The position numbers were made by a program, and so were the translations under genes. This document shows, in pieces, positions 8,528-16,648 of a stretch of 64,000 bases of DNA. Numbering within the stretch: the first letter of the stretch is position 1; each line of letters begins with the position of its first letter. The notes under the pieces are model-generated. The model saw only the letters and a program-made list of their open reading frames with translations. It was not told the origin of the DNA and ran no database searches. Source of the stretch: BRHc4a sp049323915 (GTDB lineage: Bacteria > Bacillota > Desulfotomaculia > Desulfotomaculales > Desulfocucumaceae); NCBI GenBank assembly GCA_049323915.1, contig JBMOPC010000001.1, forward strand, positions 1 through 64,000, in the 5' to 3' direction.

Positions 8528-9178
8528 TTGAAGCAGTTTGCTGTTATCGGGCTGGGCAGGTTCGGCTCCAGCCTGGCCAACACACTGGTCAAAATGGGCC
8601 ACGAGGTGCTGGCCATAGACTCGGACGAAAAAAAAGTGGAGGAACTGGCCCAGGTTGTTACACAGGCGGTGCAGGCCGACGCGCTGGAAGACTCGTCGCT
8701 TAAATCACTGGGCATCAGGAACTTTGACGTTGTGGTTGTGGCCATAGGACAGGACATACAGTCAAATATACTTGTGACGCTGATGCTGAAGGAAATGGGC
8801 GTAAAGAAGGTTGTGGCCAAGGCCTCCACTGAGCTGCAGGGGAAGGTCCTGCAAAAAATAGGCGCTGACGTTGTGGTTTTTCCGGAAAGGGACATGGGGG
8901 AGCGGGTGGCGCGGTGGCTGGTGTCAAAAAATATTATTGACATGATTAATGTATCTCCGGACTACAGCCTGGTGGAGCTGTCCGCCCCCTCAGAGATTGT
9001 GGGGAAAACGCTGCTGGAATCAGCCCTGCGCAAAAGATATGGCATCACCCTGCTGGCCATACGCAGGGGAAATGATTTTATAATTTCGCCCGGGGCCAGG
9101 CAGGTGATAGATCAGGGAGATATTCTGATAGTTATTGGGAGCAATGACAGACTTAAGGATTTGGAGGCCGAGGGGTAG
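8528..9178 (+). CDS. TrkA/KtrA-family potassium channel regulatory subunit
   Basis: A 216-residue cytoplasmic RCK protein. Residues 1-120 form a Rossmann TrkA-N domain with the dinucleotide motif GLGRFGSSLA at residues 8-17; residues 135-216 form a TrkA-C (RCK_C) domain. It gates the TrkH-like pore by binding nucleotides (NAD(H), ATP or ADP in family members), and TrkA-C domains can bind cyclic di-AMP. TTG start six bases after the membrane subunit gene, indicating co-transcription. Confidence 0.92.
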   Translation: MKQFAVIGLGRFGSSLANTLVKMGHEVLAIDSDEKKVEELAQVVTQAVQADALEDSSLKSLGIRNFDVVVVAIGQDIQSNILVTLMLKEMGVKKVVAKASTELQGKVLQKIGADVVVFPERDMGERVARWLVSKNIIDMINVSPDYSLVELSAPSEIVGKTLLESALRKRYGITLLAIRRGNDFIISPGARQVIDQGDILIVIGSNDRLKDLEAEG

Positions 9179-9296
9179 AGATAATGCAAATAACAAGAAA
9201 TTTAAAGGAATGGCTTTACGTGGCTTGTTTATTTTAATATTGAGAAATTAACTGGACTGTGATAGAGTTCAGAATAGGTATTTGGGAGGTTGGTCA

Positions 9297-10331
9297 ATGA
9301 GTAAAGATGTGCAGTCTTTTAACAGTGTACTGGGTGAGTTGTTTCCGGGATTTACCGACATACTGGCAGAAATGAGAGATAGATCCGTAATTTACAGGGT
9401 ACTGTCAAAAATAGTCGATTCCGGGGCAACCATGTACGCCACTCTTCCGCTGGGCAGGTCCACCAAGAAGTCTCTGGAGATGAAAATCGAAGATTCCACA
9501 ATTGCTCTGCTGGACATTAAATACCAAGTGGCATACAGGGTGGGCATGCCCCTTTCGGTTATGGCGGCGAGGTTCCCAAAGCACCCGATACACAATTTTG
9601 TAAGATTTAAATACGATGCCGTTGTAAGCCCGGAAGACAAAAAGAAGAAGCTGGAATTAAGTGAAGATGATCAGGGTGATGCCGAGTACAAGGTAAAGAA
9701 TGTAGAAAGCCCCGGATGGTTTATACTGTACCCCTTGGGGTCGCTGCTGGCTGACCAGCGGCTGGAAAACAGGATAAGGGATTTGACCCTGAACGGCATG
9801 GAGTCTGCGATGCTTAAAGAGTTCATCGCCATTGACGAAGGTGAGCTCAATACGTCACAGAGCATTGAGCTTGTGGACTATCAGCCCGAGGACTGGAAGC
9901 TATGGGACCAGTGGATGTCAAAAATAGATACGGACTTGTTTCAGACGGTTGTTCACCCCAGGAATTTCAGCGCGGCTTCAGGGCGGTCCGACGATTATTA
10001 CCTTAAGATTATCAGATACGGTAACATGAAAATAGGCGCCGTATGGCTGGAAAAAATCAACCCGAGGACAGCCACGGCAGAGCTGGGCCTTATTATAGGG
10101 GAGCCTCACCTATGGGGGATGGGCATAGGAAGCCAGGTAATAAATTTAATGATAAACATTGCAAAGAACGATCTTTCGCTGAATTTTTTATGGGTGTCAG
10201 TGCGGGAGGCCAACCAGAGGGCGGTAAGCTGCTACAAGAGAGGCGGTTTCTTAATAGTACGGAAAGTGCCTGTTTTTAATAAGTCTGATGGATCATACCA
10301 GATGTGGGTGCACATGGAAAAAATGATTTAA
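9297..10331 (+). CDS. Protein with unknown N-terminal domain and C-terminal GNAT acetyltransferase domain
   Basis: A protein of about 344 residues. The first 180 residues are not recognised; they are mixed alpha/beta with a charged stretch (EDKKKKLELSEDDQGD). The C-terminal half (about 190-344) is a GNAT N-acetyltransferase domain with the acetyl-CoA loop as LWGMGIGSQVI and a following V-R-E-A-N-Q-R-A motif typical of the beta5-alpha4 region. The ATG at 9297 is chosen because GGGAGG lies eight bases upstream; the TTG at 9282 would sit on that site. The acyl acceptor is unknown. It stands alone, between the potassium genes and a converging symporter gene. Confidence 0.7.
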   Translation: MSKDVQSFNSVLGELFPGFTDILAEMRDRSVIYRVLSKIVDSGATMYATLPLGRSTKKSLEMKIEDSTIALLDIKYQVAYRVGMPLSVMAARFPKHPIHNFVRFKYDAVVSPEDKKKKLELSEDDQGDAEYKVKNVESPGWFILYPLGSLLADQRLENRIRDLTLNGMESAMLKEFIAIDEGELNTSQSIELVDYQPEDWKLWDQWMSKIDTDLFQTVVHPRNFSAASGRSDDYYLKIIRYGNMKIGAVWLEKINPRTATAELGLIIGEPHLWGMGIGSQVINLMINIAKNDLSLNFLWVSVREANQRAVSCYKRGGFLIVRKVPVFNKSDGSYQMWVHMEKMI

Positions 10332-10336
10332 AAAGG

Positions 10337-10365
10337 GGCGGGGCCGGTATAACCGGCCCCGCCCA
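10337..10365 (-). terminator. Strong GC-rich terminator hairpin between converging genes
   Basis: A perfect 13-bp stem (GGGCGGGGCCGGT with its complement) and a three-base loop. Reading the minus strand the stem is followed by a run of five T, so it most clearly ends the symporter transcript. It is palindromic and can also serve the acetyltransferase gene ending at 10331. Confidence 0.8.
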
Positions 10366-10419
10366 CTTGCATGTCAATATGGGGTCGCCAAGACGCTGTA
10401 GGGCAGCTTGAAATGCAGG

Positions 10420-10480
10420 CTTCCAACTATTCTGGATACTGGCTCCTGGATTCCAGTCGCCCGAAGGGCGGCTTTTTTAT
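10420..10480. repeat. Dispersed intergenic repeat, copy 1
   Basis: Contains CTTCCAACTATTCTGG, GGCTCCTGGATTCCAGTCGC and a GCCC-N-GGGC hairpin followed by T residues. A close relative lies at 54922-55005 and a partial one at 25739-25776, all in intergenic DNA. The copy directly abuts the symporter stop codon. Confidence 0.6.
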
Positions 10481-12097
10481 TCAGGCTTCTATTTTTCCAC
10501 CCGCCGGCGGAGACACCCGCCTGCCGAAGCCGCGGAAACACCGGTCTATATGCTCCTTGGGCAGCGGGTTGGTGATTAAAGATACGATAATCAGTACTGC
10601 TGCGGAAATAATTATGCTGTAGAACAGCGGGTCAACGTGGGTCCAGGGGTACGGAAGAAGAGTGGGTTTTCCGAAAAGGGCCTTGCAGATGCCGAAGGGC
10701 ACGGCCTCGGAGGCGTGGAGGAATACGAACCCGAATATTGAGACTCCGTATCCGGAGGCAACACTCCAGACAGCCGCCTGCTTTGTCACCCGCCGCCAGA
10801 ATATGGCGCCCAGCAGGGCCGGCAGTATTCCGGCCGCGCATATTCCGAACCAGAAGGCGGTGGCCCGGGCGATGACGCTGATGGGCAAAATGTAGGCCAT
10901 GGTTATTGCCCCCACTGCCCCAATGGCTACCCCTATGCGGGACAGGAACAGGGGGTTTGCCTTGATGTCCCAGGTGGCCAGGAGGTCACGGGAGAAGGCC
11001 ACGCTCTGGACGTGTACCAGCCCGTTGACAGTGGTTATGCAGGCCGATAGGAGCGTGACCATGAAGAGATAGATATATGCCGGAGGCATTACCGAGTTGA
11101 TGAAGGTTGGTATAATCATATCAACGTTGCCCTTTGCCACAACAATGGAAATCTTGCCAAGGGTCTCGTAAAAATACACGTTTGTCAGTGGACCCACCAT
11201 AAAGGCGGTGCCGGTGAACAGGAAAATACAGACGCCGCCTATCATGACCGCCCGGTTGAGCGCCCTTTTGTTAGGCACGGTCAGGAAGCGGAGTATTAGC
11301 TGCGGCTGGGCCAGGACGCCGATGCCGACTCCCATTACGATAGTGCTTATAACCGTCCACCAGATTGGCGATCCAAGCTTGGGCATCGCCGTCCAGCCCT
11401 GGTGCCCGCCCTTGGCAAGGCTCTCCGGCACCAGGTTGGCCATGCTGGTGAGGGTCTGGTGCCCGGCCACAATTCCTCCTGCCACCGAGTAGGTCTTGAA
11501 CAGCAGCACCACCATTCCCAGTATCATCATGGAGCACATGAAGGCGTCGGCATACATTATTCCCTTGAGGCCTCCCCACCCCACATAAATGGCGATGATT
11601 AGGGCCAGTATCAGCAGCGCCAGGTTGAAATCGATTTTCAGGGTCTCCTCGATGAACCTGGCGCCGCCGATCATTACCACACCGGTGTAAGCCGGCATGA
11701 GAAGAAAAATCATCAGTCCTATAAACCAGGTTATAAATTTTGACTGGTAGCGCTCTCCCAGCATTGAAGCCAGGGTGGTAGTGCCAAGGTTGTTGGTCAT
11801 TTTGCGTATTGGCTCACCCAGCACGATGAAGGAAACAAATATTCCCAGTATTATGTTGAAGAAAGAAAGCCACATCAGTGTAAAGCCGAATACGCCTGCC
11901 GCCCCGCCAAACCCAACTATGGCCGATGTGCTGATAAAGGTGGAGGCGTAGGCCAGTGCCATTATCCAGCCCGGCATCTGCCGACCGGCCACCATGTAGT
12001 CCTCGGCGCTCTTGGTCTGACGGTATCCGAGATAAGTAAGGTAACTTATCACGATTATATAGCAGACCAGTACTACTGCAAGGATCCCTAAATTCAC
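10481..12097 (-). CDS. Sodium:solute symporter family protein
   Basis: A 538-residue SSS-family permease with about 13 membrane segments. The N-terminal segment with YRQTKSAEDYMVAGRQMPGW (residues 25-44) and the following FISTSAIVGFGGAAG stretch are family hallmarks of the sodium/substrate region. Likely cargo is a monocarboxylate or other organic anion, as for MctP/ActP-like members, but this cannot be fixed from sequence. The GTG start overlaps the stop of the 38-residue accessory gene by four bases (GTGA), so the two are translationally coupled. Downstream is a strong terminator. Confidence 0.88.
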   Translation of the reverse strand: MNLGILAVVLVCYIIVISYLTYLGYRQTKSAEDYMVAGRQMPGWIMALAYASTFISTSAIVGFGGAAGVFGFTLMWLSFFNIILGIFVSFIVLGEPIRKMTNNLGTTTLASMLGERYQSKFITWFIGLMIFLLMPAYTGVVMIGGARFIEETLKIDFNLALLILALIIAIYVGWGGLKGIMYADAFMCSMMILGMVVLLFKTYSVAGGIVAGHQTLTSMANLVPESLAKGGHQGWTAMPKLGSPIWWTVISTIVMGVGIGVLAQPQLILRFLTVPNKRALNRAVMIGGVCIFLFTGTAFMVGPLTNVYFYETLGKISIVVAKGNVDMIIPTFINSVMPPAYIYLFMVTLLSACITTVNGLVHVQSVAFSRDLLATWDIKANPLFLSRIGVAIGAVGAITMAYILPISVIARATAFWFGICAAGILPALLGAIFWRRVTKQAAVWSVASGYGVSIFGFVFLHASEAVPFGICKALFGKPTLLPYPWTHVDPLFYSIIISAAVLIIVSLITNPLPKEHIDRCFRGFGRRVSPPAGGKIEA

Positions 12098-12210
12098 CAG
12101 TCTTCACCACCTTTGTTCCAGTTGGCAATACCATAACCCACACAAAAAAGCATTGAAGCGATGTTCAACAGCCAGACCAGCGAAGTCCATCCATCCGCCA
12201 TACCCAGCAT
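12094..12210 (-). CDS. Symporter small accessory protein (38 residues)
   Basis: An ATG-started frame of 38 codons with GGAGGGGA seven bases upstream. The protein has one hydrophobic helix (SLVWLLNIASMLFCVGYGIA), a short polar tail NWNKGGEDW, and overlaps the symporter start by four bases. Small one-helix proteins of this kind, with a conserved N-W-x-K tail, are encoded immediately before SSS-family permeases in many Firmicutes. It probably assembles with the permease. It is below the length usually reported by gene finders. Confidence 0.75.
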   Translation of the reverse strand: MLGMADGWTSLVWLLNIASMLFCVGYGIANWNKGGEDW

Positions 12211-12424
12211 TTGATCCCCTCCTTCTATTAGGTAATAGTTTTTTAACAAAATGATTCCTTCTTCCCGGTAATCACCTCCAAACGCAGGCTAAAAAGGAAC
12301 CCAATCTCCATTCTCCCGGAGTGTTTTTCCTTTATGACAGATTCTCTATCTATTATTAATAACAGAATATTTCGTAAAAACTGAGAACAAAACGGTGAAT
12401 GCGCAATAAACGGGGTTAAACTGC

Positions 12425-12459
12425 ACCCGGCGGAGGCAATGGAATGCCGTCAGCCGGGT
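12425..12459 (-). terminator. Hairpin downstream of the phenylacetate-CoA ligase gene
   Basis: Stem ACCCGGC/GCCGGGT with an inner GGCA/TGCC stem, about 15 bases after the ligase stop in the minus direction. The T tract is weak (GCAGTTTAA), so termination is likely but not certain. The remaining bases up to the symporter leader (12211-12424) show no recognisable element. Confidence 0.45.
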
Positions 12460-12473
12460 TTGCATGAAAAAAA

Positions 12474-13796
12474 TCAGGAGAGGTTGCGCCGGTCAATAAC
12501 CCGCCTGGCCTTGCCCTCGCTGCGGGCGATACTCCTGGGCGGTACTATTACCACCCTGGCGTTTATTCCCAGAGTCTGGCCCAGGTCTTTCTGGAGCTGG
12601 CCGCTTACCGCCAGTATGGCCTCCTCACCCTTTTCATAAAGCAGGTCCACCGCCTCCACCTGAACTTCTATCTGGTCCAGGTTTCGCTGGCGGTCTACCA
12701 CTATTTGATACTGGGGTACAACTTCACTGTGATCGAGAATGACTCCCTCGATCTGAGACGGGAACACATTGACACCCCGGATTATGAGCATGTCGTCGGA
12801 CCGCCCGGTGAGCCTCATCATCCTGACCGTTGTCCTTCCGCACGGGCAGGGCTCCGGGTTAAGCGTGGTGATATCCCTGGTCCGGTAGCGTATTACCGGG
12901 AATGCCTCCTTGGTAATGGCGGTAAAGACGAGCTCGCCCGGCTTCCCGTCCTCAACAGGATCACCGGTTTCAGGGTTGATAATCTCGGGAAGGAAATGGT
13001 CGTCCTGAATGTGCATACCGTTGTGATAAACGCACTCGGCGGAAACACCAGGCCCGATGACCTCTGTCAGCCCGAACTGGTTGAATGCCTCCAGCCCCAG
13101 CTTGCTTTCAATTTCCCGCCGCATTTGATCTGTCCAGGGCTCGGCGCCGAAAAGACCTACCCTGAGGTGTATGTCCTCCTTCGCAACACCCAGCTCGGCC
13201 ATGGTTTCCGCAAGCACCAGGGCAAAGGAAGGGGTGGAGCAAAGAACAGTGGGTCTGAAGTCTTGCCAGAGCATGATCTGTCGTTTTGTAAGACCGCCTG
13301 ATACCGGCACTATTGCAGCCCCTATTTTTTCAGCGCCGTAATGGAACCCCATTCCACCGGTGAACAGCCCATAACCGTATGCGTTGTGAACTATGTCCTC
13401 CTCTGTGATCCCGGCTGCGCACATTGATCTGGAGATTGCTTCCATCCAGAGTTCAAGGTCATTTCTGGTATAGGCGCCCACTATGGGCTTTCCTGTGGTT
13501 CCGCTGGAGGCATGAAGGCGAACCACCTTGCTCATGGGCACGGCGAATAGATTATAGGGGTAGTTGTCCCGGAGGTCTGTCTTTACGGTAAAGGGGAGCC
13601 TCCTCAGATCGTCAAGGGCGTTGATGTCTTCGGGCTTTACTCCTTTCTCATCAAATGCCTTGCGGTAAAAGGGGACGTTTTCATATGCCCTCTTAACCAC
13701 ATTCTGGAGACGCTCAAGTTGTACTTTTTTCTTTTCTTCCGGATGCATTGTTTCAGCTTCTTTATTCCAGAAAAGGTTTTTGGTCTTACCTCTCAT
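12474..13796 (-). CDS. paaK: Phenylacetate-CoA ligase (PaaK family)
   Basis: A protein of about 440 residues, the usual length for PaaK. It activates phenylacetate (or a related aryl acid) with ATP and CoA. Visible motifs: the phosphate loop LHASSGTTGKPIVG near residue 95, FNQFGLTEVIGPG near 240, YRTRDITTLNPEPCPCGRT near 305 (the Cys-Pro-Cys-Gly turn typical of PaaK) and the C-terminal lysine in SEGKARRVIDRR. The frame extends upstream to 14042, but ATG 13796 has GGAGG at good spacing and gives the family N-terminus (NKEAETMHPEEK). It lies downstream of a 2-hydroxyacid dehydrogenase in the same direction, suggesting a route from an aryl-pyruvate or aryl-lactate to arylacetyl-CoA. Confidence 0.9.
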   Translation of the reverse strand: MRGKTKNLFWNKEAETMHPEEKKKVQLERLQNVVKRAYENVPFYRKAFDEKGVKPEDINALDDLRRLPFTVKTDLRDNYPYNLFAVPMSKVVRLHASSGTTGKPIVGAYTRNDLELWMEAISRSMCAAGITEEDIVHNAYGYGLFTGGMGFHYGAEKIGAAIVPVSGGLTKRQIMLWQDFRPTVLCSTPSFALVLAETMAELGVAKEDIHLRVGLFGAEPWTDQMRREIESKLGLEAFNQFGLTEVIGPGVSAECVYHNGMHIQDDHFLPEIINPETGDPVEDGKPGELVFTAITKEAFPVIRYRTRDITTLNPEPCPCGRTTVRMMRLTGRSDDMLIIRGVNVFPSQIEGVILDHSEVVPQYQIVVDRQRNLDQIEVQVEAVDLLYEKGEEAILAVSGQLQKDLGQTLGINARVVIVPPRSIARSEGKARRVIDRRNLS

Positions 13797-13858
13797 ATGA
13801 AAATTCCTCCAAACGAAGTTTTTTGCCGCAGAAAAGAGGCCAGGCGGATTGTTCCCGC

Positions 13859-14860
13859 CTAGCCGGTTTTTCTGCTGTAGATTACGGAAGATGCCAGTCC
13901 GAAGCCCGGAGAGACGCTGACAAGGGGTTCTCCACGGAGAAACCTGCCAATGTTTTCCACGAATACTTCCCCGAACCGGACAAAATACATGTCGGTCCAG
14001 CTGGAAATGTGGGGGCTTAAGAACACATTTCTGGCCTTCCAAAGCGGGTCGTCCGCAGGCAGGAACGAGGGCAGGGGGTTTTTGATCCAGAAAACGTCAA
14101 TGGATGCGCCGGCGATATATTCCTCATTAAGGGCTTTGATCAGGTCATCCTTCACTACCAGCGATCCCCTGGCGCAGTTGATGAAATATGCTGTGGGCTT
14201 CATCATCTTGAAGCGCTGTTCGTTCATCATGTCAAGCGTCTCCTTGGTTTCAGGGCAGGAGAGCACCACGAAATCACTGATGCCGAGGACCGTTTCAAAG
14301 TCCTTTGACAGATATACCTTATCAACAAATGGAATGTCTATTATTTCAATGTCAGTGCCGATTACATGCATGTCAAACGCCTTCGCCCTTTTGGCTATCT
14401 CCCGCCCAATCCCGCCGAGGCCTATGATTCCCAGGGTTTTACCCCACAGTTCCTGTCCCTGGATGCGCTCGTAATTAATCTTTTTCTGGTTGTCCCATAT
14501 TTTGTTGTAATACTTGACATGGTTAAGCATAAGTCCGATAACAAACTCCGCCACCGGCACCCCCGATCCTCCCGGAACGTGCACCAGTGGCATTTCCCTG
14601 GGTAAAAGGCCTGACTTTTCCCAGTGATCGACACCGGAGCTGAATGTCATTACCCACTTCAGGTCTTTCATCTGGGGGATTTGCTTTACCAGGGGCCAGG
14701 TCCCTATTATGTTGATGTGGCTCAGGTCACCGGGGAGCGAGTGTTCGTCCTTATAGGGAAACATCTTAAGTGTCCCGTTTTTTACCTCCTGTGGAAAACT
14801 TTTTTCAATAAGCTGAGCATATTTTTCCGCTTCTTCCTGAATGATCAAAATGTTGTACAT
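13859..14860 (-). CDS. D-isomer-specific 2-hydroxyacid dehydrogenase, NAD-binding
   Basis: A 333-residue protein of the D-2-hydroxyacid dehydrogenase family. The NAD-binding motif GIIGLGGIGREIAKRAKAF is near residues 144-162, the catalytic arginine in NCARGSLV near 232 and the catalytic histidine in LSPHISSW near 290. The glutamate normally found just before Pro-Leu-Pro after DVF is replaced: the segment reads DVFWIKNPLP, so the third catalytic residue seems absent. It could act on a bulky 2-keto acid with altered chemistry, or be a non-classical member. ATG start with GGAGG upstream. First gene of the operon with the PaaK-type ligase. Confidence 0.82.
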   Translation of the reverse strand: MYNILIIQEEAEKYAQLIEKSFPQEVKNGTLKMFPYKDEHSLPGDLSHINIIGTWPLVKQIPQMKDLKWVMTFSSGVDHWEKSGLLPREMPLVHVPGGSGVPVAEFVIGLMLNHVKYYNKIWDNQKKINYERIQGQELWGKTLGIIGLGGIGREIAKRAKAFDMHVIGTDIEIIDIPFVDKVYLSKDFETVLGISDFVVLSCPETKETLDMMNEQRFKMMKPTAYFINCARGSLVVKDDLIKALNEEYIAGASIDVFWIKNPLPSFLPADDPLWKARNVFLSPHISSWTDMYFVRFGEVFVENIGRFLRGEPLVSVSPGFGLASSVIYSRKTG

Positions 14861-14879
14861 TTGTTAACCTCCTCCGGTT

Positions 14880-14908
14880 TTTATAAAACGTCAGCGCAAT
14901 GCAACCAA
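14880..14908 (-). promoter_or_regulatory. Possible sigma-A promoter for the dehydrogenase/ligase operon
   Basis: On the minus strand TTGGTT (14908-14903) and TATAAA (14885-14880) are 17 bases apart, 20 bases before the dehydrogenase start. A 6-2-6 inverted repeat AAGTGT-CA-ACACTT (14907-14920) overlaps the -35 and could be an operator. Confidence 0.4.
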
Positions 14909-15116
14909 GTGTCAACACTTCGGAAAAGATATGCTTCCGTAACCCCGTCCTGCCTTTCCAAAGGAAGACTGAACAGCGCCCACCTTTCAATTCAGTATAT
15001 AAAGAATTTTCAGATATCTATATCGCCAAAAAGGATGGAAAGCAGGTTACATAAGGGGAAAAGAGAGTTAATCATTTTGGGTTATATCTATGTAAGAAAA
15101 AAATTACCGGGTTCTG

Positions 15117-15128
15117 TTTGCCGGCAAA
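15117..15128. promoter_or_regulatory. Perfect 12-bp palindrome, possible operator
   Basis: TTTGCCGGCAAA, a perfect palindrome lying 24 bases upstream of the -35 of the molybdenum hydroxylase promoter. Position and symmetry suit a regulator site, possibly for the IclR-type protein encoded at 20306. The rest of the gap 14921-15152 is AT-rich and shows nothing else recognisable. Confidence 0.35.
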
Positions 15129-15152
15129 TGTAAAAAAATTTCATGATACATA

Positions 15153-15182
15153 TTGACATTCAGTTGTCTGACAAATCATAAT
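15153..15182 (+). promoter_or_regulatory. Sigma-A promoter of the molybdenum hydroxylase operon, with internal palindrome
   Basis: TTGACA at 15153-15158 and CATAAT at 15177-15182, spacing 18. The spacer contains TTGTC-T-GACAA (15164-15174), a perfect 5-1-5 inverted repeat between the promoter elements, so a bound repressor would block RNA polymerase. Confidence 0.6.
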
Positions 15183-15242
15183 TTATTATAGTGAACACTT
15201 TTTATAATGCAGAACGTAGAGTATATTAAAAGGATGTGGTTT

Positions 15243-16115
15243 GTGGTGTACCTGCCGGATTTTGATTACCACGCCCCGGAAAGCCTGGATGAGGCATGCC
15301 GGCTTCTGGCCCGCCTCGGGAGCAGGGCCAAGGTGTTTGCCGGTGGAACCGACGTGCTGGTGAAGATGAAACACGACCTGTTGTCCCCGGAGGTTTTGGT
15401 TTCATTAAAAAACATCAGCGAGCTGAGAGGAATTAATTACGTGCAGGGAAGGGGTGTGGTCATAGGTGCCGGGACAACACACAACGAACTGGCCAACTCT
15501 CCGCTTTTGCAGGAAAAGTACCTTTCAGTCTGTGAGGCGGCCCATCATATGGCTAACAACCAGGTGAGGAATGTGGGGACAATCGGGGGGAACATAGTTA
15601 ACGCAGTGCCCTCGGCCGACCTTCCTCCGATACTGATTGCCCTTAGCGCCGGTGTAAAACTTGTGGGGACATCAGGGGAGCGGGAAGTGCCGCTTAAAAA
15701 CTTTTTTACCGGCCCAGGCCAGTCCATTATAAAAAGTGATGAAATACTGACTGAGATAGTGATACCCGACCAGCCCACAACCGGCAGCACCTATATAAAA
15801 TTCGGGCTCAGGAGGTCGGGGGCGCTGGCGGTGGTTGGGGTGGCGGTGGCCATAACCGTTGACGGCAGCATTATAAGGGAGGCACGCATAGCCATGGGGG
15901 CCGTGGCGCCGACTCCAATGCGGGCGGTAATGGCCGAACAGCTGCTGAAGGGCAGGGAAATTTCGGATGAACTGCTGGAAGAGGCCGGTGTCTGCGCCTC
16001 CGGGGAGTGTAAGCCCATATCGGACATAAGGGGATCGGAGGAATACCGCAGGGATATGGTAAGGGTGTTTACGAGGCGGGCGCTGCAAAAGGCCATCAAT
16101 GAAGGACATGTTTAA
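15243..16115 (+). CDS. Molybdenum hydroxylase FAD-binding subunit (CoxM/XdhB type)
   Basis: A protein of about 290 residues of the FAD subunit family of xanthine dehydrogenase-type enzymes. The FAD-binding stretches are KVFAGGTDVL (near residue 30) and RNVGTIGGNIVNAVPSADLPP (near 105-125). The extra 4Fe-4S cluster insert that distinguishes the FAD subunit of 4-hydroxybenzoyl-CoA reductase is not seen. Start: an ATG exists at 15207, but AAGGAT at 15229-15234 favours GTG 15243 (or 15246), giving the family-like N-terminus YLPDFDYHAPESL. It passes electrons from the 2Fe-2S subunit to the acceptor. First gene of a three-subunit set. Confidence 0.87.
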   Translation: MVYLPDFDYHAPESLDEACRLLARLGSRAKVFAGGTDVLVKMKHDLLSPEVLVSLKNISELRGINYVQGRGVVIGAGTTHNELANSPLLQEKYLSVCEAAHHMANNQVRNVGTIGGNIVNAVPSADLPPILIALSAGVKLVGTSGEREVPLKNFFTGPGQSIIKSDEILTEIVIPDQPTTGSTYIKFGLRRSGALAVVGVAVAITVDGSIIREARIAMGAVAPTPMRAVMAEQLLKGREISDELLEEAGVCASGECKPISDIRGSEEYRRDMVRVFTRRALQKAINEGHV

Positions 16116-16135
16116 TGTCGGGGGGGTGTTTAAAA

Positions 16136-16630
16136 ATGCAGTCTGTGTCGGATAAAAACGGAATAAAAAGGTATCTGGTCAGCCTGATGGTCAACGGGGA
16201 TACATACACCGTGGTGGTAAAGGCCAATACATTGCTGGTCAACGTGCTGAGAGATCAGCTGGACCTCACCGGCACCAAAAAGGGGTGTGAGCTGGGGGAC
16301 TGCGGGTCGTGCACGGTGCTTATGGACGGCAGGCCGGTCAATTCCTGCATGGTCCTGGCTGTGGAGGCCGACGGGCGCGAGATTACAACAATAGAGGGGG
16401 TCGCTCGGAGCGAGAAGCTTGATGAAATACAGGAGTCCTTTGTAAATAACGCCGCCGTACAGTGCGGCTACTGCACCCCCGGCATGATTATGTCGGCCAA
16501 GGCACTGCTGGCCAAAAACCCCAATCCTACCGAGAGAGAGGTAAGGGAGGCCATTGCCGGAAACCTGTGCCGCTGCACGGGCTATGTTAATATTGTCAAG
16601 GCTGTTTTGGACGTGGCAGGTAAATCATAG
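16136..16630 (+). CDS. Molybdenum hydroxylase 2Fe-2S subunit (CoxS/XdhC-small type)
   Basis: A protein of about 164 residues with two 2Fe-2S clusters. The plant-ferredoxin-type cluster uses GCELGDCGSCTVLMDG and a later cysteine in SCMV; the second cluster uses QCGYCTPGM and GNLCRCTGY. It shuttles electrons from the molybdenum site to FAD. The ATG at 16136 follows GGGGGGTG; an ATG at 16115 overlaps the previous stop but has no site. Sits between the FAD and molybdopterin subunits. Confidence 0.93.
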   Translation: MQSVSDKNGIKRYLVSLMVNGDTYTVVVKANTLLVNVLRDQLDLTGTKKGCELGDCGSCTVLMDGRPVNSCMVLAVEADGREITTIEGVARSEKLDEIQESFVNNAAVQCGYCTPGMIMSAKALLAKNPNPTEREVREAIAGNLCRCTGYVNIVKAVLDVAGKS

Positions 16631-16648
16631 AAGAAAGGAGTGATAAAA

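Noticed and set aside
12474..14042. Long version of the phenylacetate-CoA ligase starting at 14042
   Set aside because: The extra 82 residues overlap the dehydrogenase gene and do not resemble PaaK; ATG 13796 has a good ribosome-binding site.
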